Shown: piece by piece, positions 1 through 5,318 of the stretch | How positions within the stretch are numbered: the stretch's first letter is position 1 | Layout: each line of letters begins with the position of its first letter | DNA from: UMGS172 sp045648145 | Lineage (GTDB): Bacteria; Bacillota; Clostridia; Oscillospirales; Acutalibacteraceae | Direction of reading: 5' to 3' | Length of the DNA: 7,492 nt | NCBI GenBank assembly: GCA_045648145.1 | Contig: JAZRNK010000079.1 | Location: 1-7,492, forward strand | Notes under the pieces: model-generated | The model's input: only the letters and a program-made list of their open reading frames with translations | Database searches by the model: none | Told to the model about the DNA's origin: nothing | Program-made: the position numbers and the translations under genes

Positions 1-1994
1 TCGTCTACACGGCCAACGTACCAATAGAAGCCATCCTCATCACGCCAGGCAACATCGCCTGTATGGTAATAACCGTCGTGCCAAACCTCTTGAGTTTTTT
101 CTGTATCTCTGTAATATCCCGTAAACAAGCCACAGGGAGCGCCATTTTTAACATTAACGACAATCTCACCTGTTTCACCGACTGCAACAGATTTGCCGTC
201 AGCATCAACGATATCAACATCATAAATAGGTGCCGGTTTACCCATGGAACCAATTTTATGCGATGCGCCCTGCATATTACCGACTATCATGGTACTTTCA
301 GTCTGACCGAAGCCCTCGATAATCTGTAAGCCTGTTGCTTTTTCAAACTGTCGGTAAACCTCCGGATTAAGAGCCTCACCTGCCGTTGTCATATGCTGAA
401 CCGAGCTGAAATCATAATTGGAAATATCCTGCTTAATCATCATTCTGAGCATCGTAGGCGGCGCACAGAAGGTGGTTATATGATATTTTGCAAACATCGG
501 CAATATATCGGCTGCATCAAAACGGTCAAAATCATATACAAAGGTAGCCGCTTCGCACAACCATTGTCCGTAAAGCTTACCCCACATTGCCTTTGCCCAA
601 CCGGTATCAGAAATGGTAAAATGCAGGCCATCAGGGTCTACCTGATGCCAATACTTTGCCGTATGGAAATGACCTAAAGCATATTTATAGTTATGGGTAG
701 CAATTTTCGGATAACCAGTTGTACCCGAGGTAAAGAACATAAGCATTGTATCATCACCGCCGGGAGCGTCATCAGGGCGGTTATAATGAGTGCTGTAAAG
801 CGTATATTCCTCATCGAAATTACGCCAACCCTCACGGGTACCACCAACCATAAGCTTATGCTTTAATTCGGGGCATTTTGCTGCGGCAATTTCTGCCTGA
901 TTTGCAGTATCACCATCAGCAGTACAAATGATTGCCGAAACACCTGCGGCCTTAAATCTGTACTCAAAATCGTGCTCTAAAAGCTGATTTGTAGCAGGAA
1001 TAGCAATAGCACCGAGCTTATTAAGTCCGAGTATTGCAAACCAAAACTGATAATGTCTTTTAAGAACGAGCAAAACCCTGTCGCCCTTTTTTATGCCTAA
1101 CGATTTAAAATAGTTAGCACATTGAGCCGAGGCTTTTTTCATATCCTTAAACGTAAACCTGCGTTCTTCCTTTTCGCGCGAGATATGAAGCATTGCCAAC
1201 TTTTCGGGTTCACGTTTTGCCAAAGCATCAACCAAATCAAACGCAAAGTTGAACTTTTCAGTATTTTTAAAGGTTATAGAGGTAGGTGTACCCTTTTCAT
1301 TCTCGACAACGTCGATATATTTTTTATAGATACGGTCTTTCGTATCTTTTTGAGCTTTGTATGTATCTCGAACAGTGGGTGCCTGAGTAAGCTCGGGAAT
1401 AGGCTCACCAGTAGGATTAAGAACAATAGCGTAGAACACACAGTCCTTACCATTAACGGCAATCATACCGTGTGGCGTATCACTGTCAAAATAAATACTG
1501 TCGCCAGGGCCTAAAACCTCTCGATGTTCACCGATTTGAACCATCAAGTTACCCTCAATAACAAGGTCACACTCCTGACCCGCGTGGGTAGTAAGCTCGA
1601 TATCCTTATGCTGTGCTTCCTCATCATAAACCGAGCGAACATACAACGGCTCTGCAATCTTATTTTTAAAAGTATAAGCAAGGTTATAGTAGGTCATACC
1701 ATGTGCCTGAGATATTTTCTGACCGGCACCGAAACGTGTAACCGTATACGACTTCAAGGTAGGGCTATAGCCCTCAATAATATCGGTAACATTGACATTA
1801 AGAGCCAAAGCACAACGGTAAATAAAAGCAAAGTTGAGATCCTTTTTACCTGCTTCGCAATCGGTATACTCCTCTACCGACACGTCGGTTTTGACAGCCA
1901 TTTCTTCGACGGTGAGATTTTCCAACTCACGCAAATCACGGATACGCGCCGCCATCTCTTTAATTTTGTAATCGAGTCCTGTCATCTTTTCCAT
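1..1994 (-). CDS. XRE-cupin-acyl-CoA synthetase fusion (AMP-forming), valine-leader copy; C-terminus beyond window
   Basis: An open frame runs from ATG at 1994 to the window edge, giving 664 residues. It is a close paralogue of the complete protein at 4600-2336 and has the same domain order. An XRE-type helix-turn-helix lies at about residues 10-70, a cupin (HAGQE, GDSIYF, TPHG) at about 110-190, and an ANL-superfamily adenylating domain from about 245. Visible adenylation motifs are the phosphate loop TSGTTG (422-427), GFGQTE (561-566) and YHTGD (643-647). The C-terminal subdomain with the catalytic lysine lies outside the window. The family forms acyl-CoA from a carboxylic acid, ATP and CoA through an acyl-AMP. 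The start is set by GGAG at 2004-2001, 6 nt upstream; the ATG three codons later is spaced worse. No signal peptide or membrane segment is evident, so it should be cytosolic. Its T-box specifier reads GUA, so I infer isobutyrate as substrate. Family is confident; substrate is not. Confidence 0.88.
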   Translation of the reverse strand, partial: MEKMTGLDYKIKEMAARIRDLRELENLTVEEMAVKTDVSVEEYTDCEAGKKDLNFAFIYRCALALNVNVTDIIEGYSPTLKSYTVTRFGAGQKISQAHGMTYYNLAYTFKNKIAEPLYVRSVYDEEAQHKDIELTTHAGQECDLVIEGNLMVQIGEHREVLGPGDSIYFDSDTPHGMIAVNGKDCVFYAIVLNPTGEPIPELTQAPTVRDTYKAQKDTKDRIYKKYIDVVENEKGTPTSITFKNTEKFNFAFDLVDALAKREPEKLAMLHISREKEERRFTFKDMKKASAQCANYFKSLGIKKGDRVLLVLKRHYQFWFAILGLNKLGAIAIPATNQLLEHDFEYRFKAAGVSAIICTADGDTANQAEIAAAKCPELKHKLMVGGTREGWRNFDEEYTLYSTHYNRPDDAPGGDDTMLMFFTSGTTGYPKIATHNYKYALGHFHTAKYWHQVDPDGLHFTISDTGWAKAMWGKLYGQWLCEAATFVYDFDRFDAADILPMFAKYHITTFCAPPTMLRMMIKQDISNYDFSSVQHMTTAGEALNPEVYRQFEKATGLQIIEGFGQTESTMIVGNMQGASHKIGSMGKPAPIYDVDIVDADGKSVAVGETGEIVVNVKNGAPCGLFTGYYRDTEKTQEVWHDGYYHTGDVAWRDEDGFYWYVGRVD

Positions 1995-2015
1995 AAACTA
2001 CTCCATTCAGGGACG

Positions 2016-2056
2016 AAAAACACCCGTCCCAAAGTTAATAGCTTTGAGACGAGTGT
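2016..2056 (-). terminator. Intrinsic terminator of the valine T-box leader
   Basis: A 15-bp stem (2056-2042 with 2034-2020, including G-U pairs) closes a 7-nt loop and is followed by a run of U (2020-2016). It sits between the T-box core and the start codon at 1994, the expected attenuator position. Uncharged cognate tRNA should stabilise the competing antiterminator and allow read-through into the gene. Confidence 0.9.
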
Positions 2057-2293
2057 TAAAATTTTTACACCCGCGGTACCACTCAAATTGCAGATAAACC
2101 GCCACTCTCGGAGTCTAATAACTCCTATGCATTTACGCAGCAATCACGGAGAAGTTCTACTTGCTTTTTAAAGCTTTCTTCCTCTCGGCTCAGAAGCTAC
2201 AAACGAAAGCACCAAATTAATAGCTTACACCAACCGCTATCTCTCTGAAAATTGGACAAATTTCGCCCTCTTCGTCAAAGCCTTTTTAATTTG
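2016..2293 (-). ncRNA. T-box riboswitch leader, predicted valine specifier (GUA)
   Basis: This tRNA-sensing leader precedes the partial ligase gene. On the minus strand the order is: a stem I base with a kink-turn-like element (GGC-TTTGAC-GAAG pairing with CTTC-TGA-GCC), AGAGAG at 2246-2241, a stem ATAGC/GCTAT (2240-2236 with 2224-2220) closing a GGTTGGTG-type loop, a second hairpin region with GGAGT/ACTCC, and the T-box core TGGTACCGCGG at 2081-2071. The specifier loop 3' strand reads TTGTAG just before the CTTC helix. Taking the codon directly before the conserved purine gives GUA (Val) at 2200-2198. The UGGU of the core would pair with an ACCA tRNA end, which fits tRNA-Val. GAGT before the core matches ACTC in the terminator's 5' arm, allowing terminator and antiterminator to alternate. 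The T-box call is very secure; the Val assignment is by eye. Confidence 0.9.
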
Positions 2294-2299
2294 CATTTT

Positions 2300-2328
2300 A
2301 TCATACCACAACTTTGGAAAATTGTCAA
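2300..2328 (-). promoter_or_regulatory. Sigma-A promoter of the valine-leader ligase unit
   Basis: TTGACA (2328-2323) and TATGAT (2305-2300) are separated by exactly 17 bp on the minus strand, close to the sigma-A consensus. Transcription should begin near 2293, just before T-box stem I. The -35 element starts only 7 bp after the stop codon of the upstream ligase gene, and no terminator lies between, so read-through from the upstream unit is possible. Confidence 0.85.
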
Positions 2329-2335
2329 CACTAAA

Positions 2336-4600
2336 TTAGAGTTTGTTGCGTTGAATCTTACCGCTTATAGTCTTAGGTAACTCATCACGGAAAACAACAA
2401 GTCGGGGATATTTATAAGGTGCAGTATGTGTTTTAACGTACTGCTGAATTTCCTTTTTAAGTTCTTCGGTAGGCTCTGTACCCTTTGTAAGCACGATACT
2501 TGCCTTAACTATCTGACCGCGAACCTCATCGGGAGCAGCCGAAACACCGCATTCAAGAACGTACGGCAATTCCATAATTACACTTTCGATTTCGAAAGGT
2601 CCTATACGGTAGCCGGACGACTTAATAACATCGTCAATACGACTGACATACCAGAAATAGCCGTCCTCATCACGCCATGCAGTATCGCCTGTGTGATACA
2701 TACCGTCATGCCAAGCTTCACTTGTTTTCTCATCGTCAAGGTAATATTCTTTAAACAAACCGCACGGTACGCCTTCTTTAGTATGAACAACAATCTCTCC
2801 AACCTCACCAACGGCAACCGAGTTACCGTTGGGGTCGACGATATCAACATCGTACTGAGGTGAAGCCTTGCCCATAGCACCGATTTTTGGTGTTGTTCCA
2901 AAAAGATTTGCAATGGTAAGGGTGGTTTCTGTCTGACCGAAGCCTTCCATAATCTGAAGTCCCGTTGCTTTTTCGAACTGCTTAAAGACCTCAGGGTTAA
3001 GAGCCTCACCTGCCGTTGTCATGTGATGGATTGACGAAAGGTCGTACTTTGACAAGTCCTCTTTTATAAGCATACGCAACATTGTAGGCGGTGCGCAGAA
3101 GGTTGTAATACCATACTGTGCAAACATCGGTAATATATCTGCCGCATCAAAACGGTCAAAATCGTATACAAATACTGCGCCTTCGCACAACCACTGACCG
3201 TACAATTTGCCCCACAGTGATTTACCCCAACCGGTATCAGAAATTGTAAGATGCAAACCATCACGCTCACAGCAATGCCAATACTTAGCAGTTACAAAAT
3301 GGCCTAAAGCATAGGTATGCTTGTGTGCAGCCATTTTGGGATTTCCTGTTGTACCCGATGTAAAGAACATTAAAGCGGTGTCTTCGCCTGCCGATGCATT
3401 TTCTTCTCGCTCGAATTTACCAGAGAAAAGCTTATATTCATTATCAAAATCGTGCCAACCATCACGGCTGCCACCGACCATAATGAGATTTTTTACACAA
3501 CCACAGTTTTTAGCGGCTCTTTCAGCAATCTCGGCAGTGTCACCGTCAGCAGTACAAACCAGTGCGCTGACACCTGCGGCGTTATAACGATATTCAAAAT
3601 CATGGTCTTTAAGCTGGTTTGTTGCAGGGATAGCAATAGCACCAAGCTTATGAAGCGCCACCATACAGAACCAGAACTGATAATGACGTTTGAGCACGAG
3701 CATTACTCTATCGCCACGTTTAATGCCTAAAGATGTAAAGTAGTTAGCAACCTGATTTGATGCTCGTTTGATATCTTTAAATGTAAAGCGGCGCTCAGTT
3801 TTATTCTTATCAAGATGAAGCATTGCGAGTTTTTCAGGATATCTGTCGGCAATGCCGTCAACAATATCAAAGCCGAAATTAAAGCTATCGGTATTATTGA
3901 ACTTAATATCCTGCAAAGCGCCCGTTTCATCTTCAACAGTTTCAACAAACTTCTCGCAAACAAGCTGTTCGGACTTTTTGGCAGAAACTATGCTCTTTCT
4001 TACGGTTTCTTCCTTTACGTCCTCACCGGGAATAACTACGGCAACAAACAAGCAGTCCTTACCGTCAACAGCTATCATACCGTGAGGAGTTGAACTGTTA
4101 TAGTAAATACTGTCACCCTCATCGAGATATTCAACGTTGTCGCCAACCTGCACCTTAAGTCTACCGCTTAAAACAAAGTCAAATTCCTGACCTGAGTGAG
4201 TAGCAAGCTGAATGGGTTTATTTTGCTGAGAGGCTGAATATTCGTATTTTACATAATATGGCTCGGCAATCTTTTTTCTAAAAAGCGGTGCCAGGTTCTG
4301 AATTTCAATTCCGGGCTCCTTGGCTGTATCACGTCCCTGTCCTTTTCTTGTAACGGTATACGACAGTAAGCGTGCGCTTTTTCCTTCAAGCAGGTCGGTA
4401 ATACCTATGCCAAATGCAAGTGAACACTTATGAATAAAAGAAAACGGAAAATCCTTTTTTCCGGTTTCGAACAAAACATAGTCATCAACACTGACCTCGG
4501 TTTTATCTGCCATTTCAGTTTCAGTAAAGCCACAAATTTCTCGCATCTCACGAATTCGTGCTGCAACCTCCAATAACTTATCTGTTCCTACAGTTGACAT
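2336..4600 (-). CDS. XRE-cupin-acyl-CoA synthetase fusion (AMP-forming), isoleucine-leader copy, complete
   Basis: This 754-aa cytosolic protein has three parts. Residues about 10-70 form an XRE-type helix-turn-helix (REMREICGFTETEMADKTEVS). Residues about 105-190 form a cupin with H135, E139, GDSIYY (162-167) and H173 as likely ligand-pocket residues. From about 245 it is an ANL acyl-CoA synthetase resembling medium-chain and acetyl-CoA synthetases. Motifs are TSGTTGNPK (414-422), GFGQTET (553-559), YHTGD (635-639), hinge SRIDD (653-657) and PKTISGKI with the expected catalytic lysine K748. All key residues are present, so it should be active. There is no carrier or condensation domain, which argues against peptide synthesis. 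The start at 4600 is chosen for an AAAGGAGG site 8 nt upstream; the frame stays open back to 4693, but that would run through the leader terminator. Its T-box reads AUC, so 2-methylbutyrate is a plausible substrate by inference. The HTH-cupin part may sense a ligand or bind DNA; its role is unknown. Confidence 0.92.
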   Translation of the reverse strand: MSTVGTDKLLEVAARIREMREICGFTETEMADKTEVSVDDYVLFETGKKDFPFSFIHKCSLAFGIGITDLLEGKSARLLSYTVTRKGQGRDTAKEPGIEIQNLAPLFRKKIAEPYYVKYEYSASQQNKPIQLATHSGQEFDFVLSGRLKVQVGDNVEYLDEGDSIYYNSSTPHGMIAVDGKDCLFVAVVIPGEDVKEETVRKSIVSAKKSEQLVCEKFVETVEDETGALQDIKFNNTDSFNFGFDIVDGIADRYPEKLAMLHLDKNKTERRFTFKDIKRASNQVANYFTSLGIKRGDRVMLVLKRHYQFWFCMVALHKLGAIAIPATNQLKDHDFEYRYNAAGVSALVCTADGDTAEIAERAAKNCGCVKNLIMVGGSRDGWHDFDNEYKLFSGKFEREENASAGEDTALMFFTSGTTGNPKMAAHKHTYALGHFVTAKYWHCCERDGLHLTISDTGWGKSLWGKLYGQWLCEGAVFVYDFDRFDAADILPMFAQYGITTFCAPPTMLRMLIKEDLSKYDLSSIHHMTTAGEALNPEVFKQFEKATGLQIMEGFGQTETTLTIANLFGTTPKIGAMGKASPQYDVDIVDPNGNSVAVGEVGEIVVHTKEGVPCGLFKEYYLDDEKTSEAWHDGMYHTGDTAWRDEDGYFWYVSRIDDVIKSSGYRIGPFEIESVIMELPYVLECGVSAAPDEVRGQIVKASIVLTKGTEPTEELKKEIQQYVKTHTAPYKYPRLVVFRDELPKTISGKIQRNKL

Positions 4601-4608
4601 GATAATTT

Positions 4609-4616
4609 CCTCCTTT
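4609..4616 (-). promoter_or_regulatory. Ribosome binding site fixing the start of the isoleucine-leader ligase
   Basis: AAAGGAGG lies 8 nt before ATG at 4600. It sits downstream of the leader terminator, so only transcripts that escape attenuation carry it. This decides for 4600 over the in-frame ATG at 4693. Confidence 0.9.
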
Positions 4617-4629
4617 AGAAAATCAAAAT

Positions 4630-4665
4630 AAAAAAACACTCGTCTCAAAGTTTTGAGACGAGTGT
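4630..4665 (-). terminator. Intrinsic terminator of the isoleucine T-box leader
   Basis: A perfect 13-bp stem (4665-4653 with 4648-4636) closes a 4-nt loop and is followed by at least six U residues (4635-4630). It shares the ACACTCGTCTCAA arm with the valine leader terminator. Its 5' arm contains ACTC, complementary to GAGT just before the T-box core, so it can be displaced by the antiterminator. Confidence 0.92.
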
Positions 4666-4898
4666 GAATAAACACATCCGCGGTACCACTCAAATTGCAG
4701 TAAAACTGCCACTTTAGAGTCTAACAACTCCTATGCACTTACGTAGCATTCACGGGAGATATCTACTAATGTAAAACACGTTCGGACCTCCGGCTCGGAA
4801 GTGATAAGCAAAAGAAACAAAAACTATCGGTTCACACCAACCACCGATTCTCTGAAAGTATCTATTTCAAGCCGTCTTCGTCACAGCCTTTTTAATTT
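4630..4898 (-). ncRNA. T-box riboswitch leader, predicted isoleucine specifier (AUC)
   Basis: This tRNA-sensing leader precedes the complete ligase gene and is built like the one at 2293-2016. Stem I starts with GGC-TGTGAC-GAAG pairing with CTTC-CGA-GCC (kink-turn-like). It continues with AGAGA and a stem ATCGG/CCGAT closing a loop with GGTTGGTG. Next come a shared middle segment ending in TGCATAGGAGTT, a GCAGT/ACTGC hairpin, and the T-box core TGGTACCGCGG (4688-4678). The specifier loop 3' strand reads TTATCA directly before CTTC. The codon next to the conserved purine is AUC (4805-4803), isoleucine. The UGGU of the core fits an ACCA tRNA end, as in tRNA-Ile. The lower stem and loop lengths match the valine leader, which supports reading both specifiers in the same register. 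Uncharged tRNA-Ile should switch the ligase on. Confidence 0.92.
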
Positions 4899-4904
4899 TT
4901 CTAA

Positions 4905-4933
4905 ATATTAGCACACCGTCACTCACTTGTCAA
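4905..4933 (-). promoter_or_regulatory. Sigma-A promoter of the isoleucine-leader ligase unit
   Basis: TTGACA (4933-4928) and TAATAT (4910-4905) are 17 bp apart on the minus strand, near-perfect sigma-A consensus. Transcription should start near 4898, directly before T-box stem I. It is divergent from the his promoter, whose -35 lies about 40 bp away, with an AT-rich stretch (about 4934-4960) between them. Confidence 0.87.
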
Positions 4934-4974
4934 GAAAAATTTTAAAATTTATTTAAAAAAGTTGTGTTTGACTG

Positions 4975-5003
4975 TTGACTTTATCAAGGTGATGTGATAA
5001 AAT
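4975..5003 (+). promoter_or_regulatory. Promoter of the his operon
   Basis: TTGACT (4975-4980) and TAAAAT (4998-5003) are separated by 17 bp. A second TTGACT at 4968-4973 is a poorer -35 because its spacing is too long. Transcription should start near 5010, leaving a short leader of about 24 nt, too short for a T-box or attenuator. Control is therefore probably by a DNA-binding repressor. Confidence 0.75.
4980..5001 (+). promoter_or_regulatory. Candidate operator: 7-bp inverted repeat inside the his promoter
   Basis: TTTATCA (4980-4986) and TGATAAA (4995-5001) form a perfect inverted repeat with an 8-bp spacer. It fills the gap between the -35 and -10 elements and overlaps the -10, where a bound repressor would block RNA polymerase. 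The TrpR-like regulator encoded immediately downstream is the obvious candidate to bind it. This is an inference from position and symmetry. Confidence 0.6.
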
Positions 5004-5033
5004 GCTAAAGTATTAACTGACAGGAGTTGTATT

Positions 5034-5318
5034 ATGGCTAATAAAAATAAGGTTGATTGCAAAAAATTGTACGAAGCTGTTTTAAGCTTAAAGACCGCAG
5101 AGGAATGCTCTGCCTTCTTTGATGATATATGCACATATCAGGAAATTGAAGCCTTGGTGCAAAGGTTGGACGTTGCCTGCCTGCTTCGCGAGGGCAAAAG
5201 CTATGTTGACATTAACAAGCTTACAGGTGCCAGCACCGCCACCATTTGCCGTGTAAGTAAAAGTCTTAACTACGGCGAGGGTGGCTACAGCACCGTCATA
5301 GAAAGGCTGGGTAAATAA
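5034..5318 (+). CDS. yerC: YerC/YecD-family TrpR-like regulator, probable histidine operon repressor
   Basis: This 94-aa protein is full length for the YerC/YecD family, small helical DNA-binding proteins related to the tryptophan repressor TrpR. The N-terminal half (KLYEAVLSLKTAEECSAFF, then DICTYQEIEALVQRLDVA) matches the family's dimerisation helices. Residues about 56-80 (SYVDINKLTGASTATICRVS) form the helix-turn-helix. Family members in Firmicutes often lie beside histidine genes and have been proposed as their regulator (HisR). Here it is the first gene of the his operon, with AGGAG at 5022-5026, 7 nt before the ATG. Its stop codon TAA shares its last base with the next start (TAATG), so the two genes are probably translationally coupled. 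It likely represses its own operon when histidine is plentiful. The effector is not known from the sequence. Confidence 0.88.
   Translation: MANKNKVDCKKLYEAVLSLKTAEECSAFFDDICTYQEIEALVQRLDVACLLREGKSYVDINKLTGASTATICRVSKSLNYGEGGYSTVIERLGK

Larger units (their letters stand above)
1..4933. repeat. Tandem duplication of a whole unit: promoter, T-box leader and ligase gene
   Basis: The units 4933-2336 and 2328-1 are direct repeats at the level of architecture. Both have TTGACA-17 bp-(-10), a T-box leader of equal layout with shared blocks (AATTAAAAAGGC, TGCATAGGAGTT, TTTGAGTGGTACCGCGG, ACACTCGTCTCAAA), and paralogous proteins that align along the whole visible length. Several long stretches match closely, for example around KLYGQWLCE and ATNQL. 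The leaders differ at the specifier codon. The divergence is spread evenly, so the duplication appears old. The second unit is cut by the window edge. Confidence 0.85.

Noticed and set aside
1..1994. Possible pseudogene status of the left ligase copy
   Set aside because: The reading frame checked at the start, at three internal segments and at the window edge is continuous, with intact motifs; it is only cut by the window.
1524..2863. Plus-strand open frames of about 145-215 codons (1524-2171, 2426-2863) opposite the ligase genes
   Set aside because: They lie antisense to conserved coding sequence or the leader, encode no recognisable domain, and have no promoter or ribosome binding site.
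1..4600. Nonribosomal peptide synthetase adenylation modules
   Set aside because: The adenylation domains carry no carrier or condensation domain, and the motifs and C-terminal lysine region resemble acyl-CoA synthetases.
4601..4693. N-terminal extension of the complete ligase to the in-frame ATG at 4693
   Set aside because: The extra 31 codons run through the T-box core and terminator and lack a good ribosome binding site. AAAGGAGG sits 8 nt before ATG at 4600, and the paralogue starts at the equivalent place.
4925..4933. Small palindrome CTTGTCAAG overlapping the -35 of the Ile ligase unit, considered as an operator for the XRE-cupin domain
   Set aside because: The arms are only 4 bp, the symmetry largely follows from the TTGACA -35 itself, and the paralogous promoter does not share it.
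5004..5033. Histidine T-box or leader-peptide attenuator before the his operon
   Set aside because: The predicted leader is about 24 nt and contains no T-box core, histidine-rich peptide or terminator.
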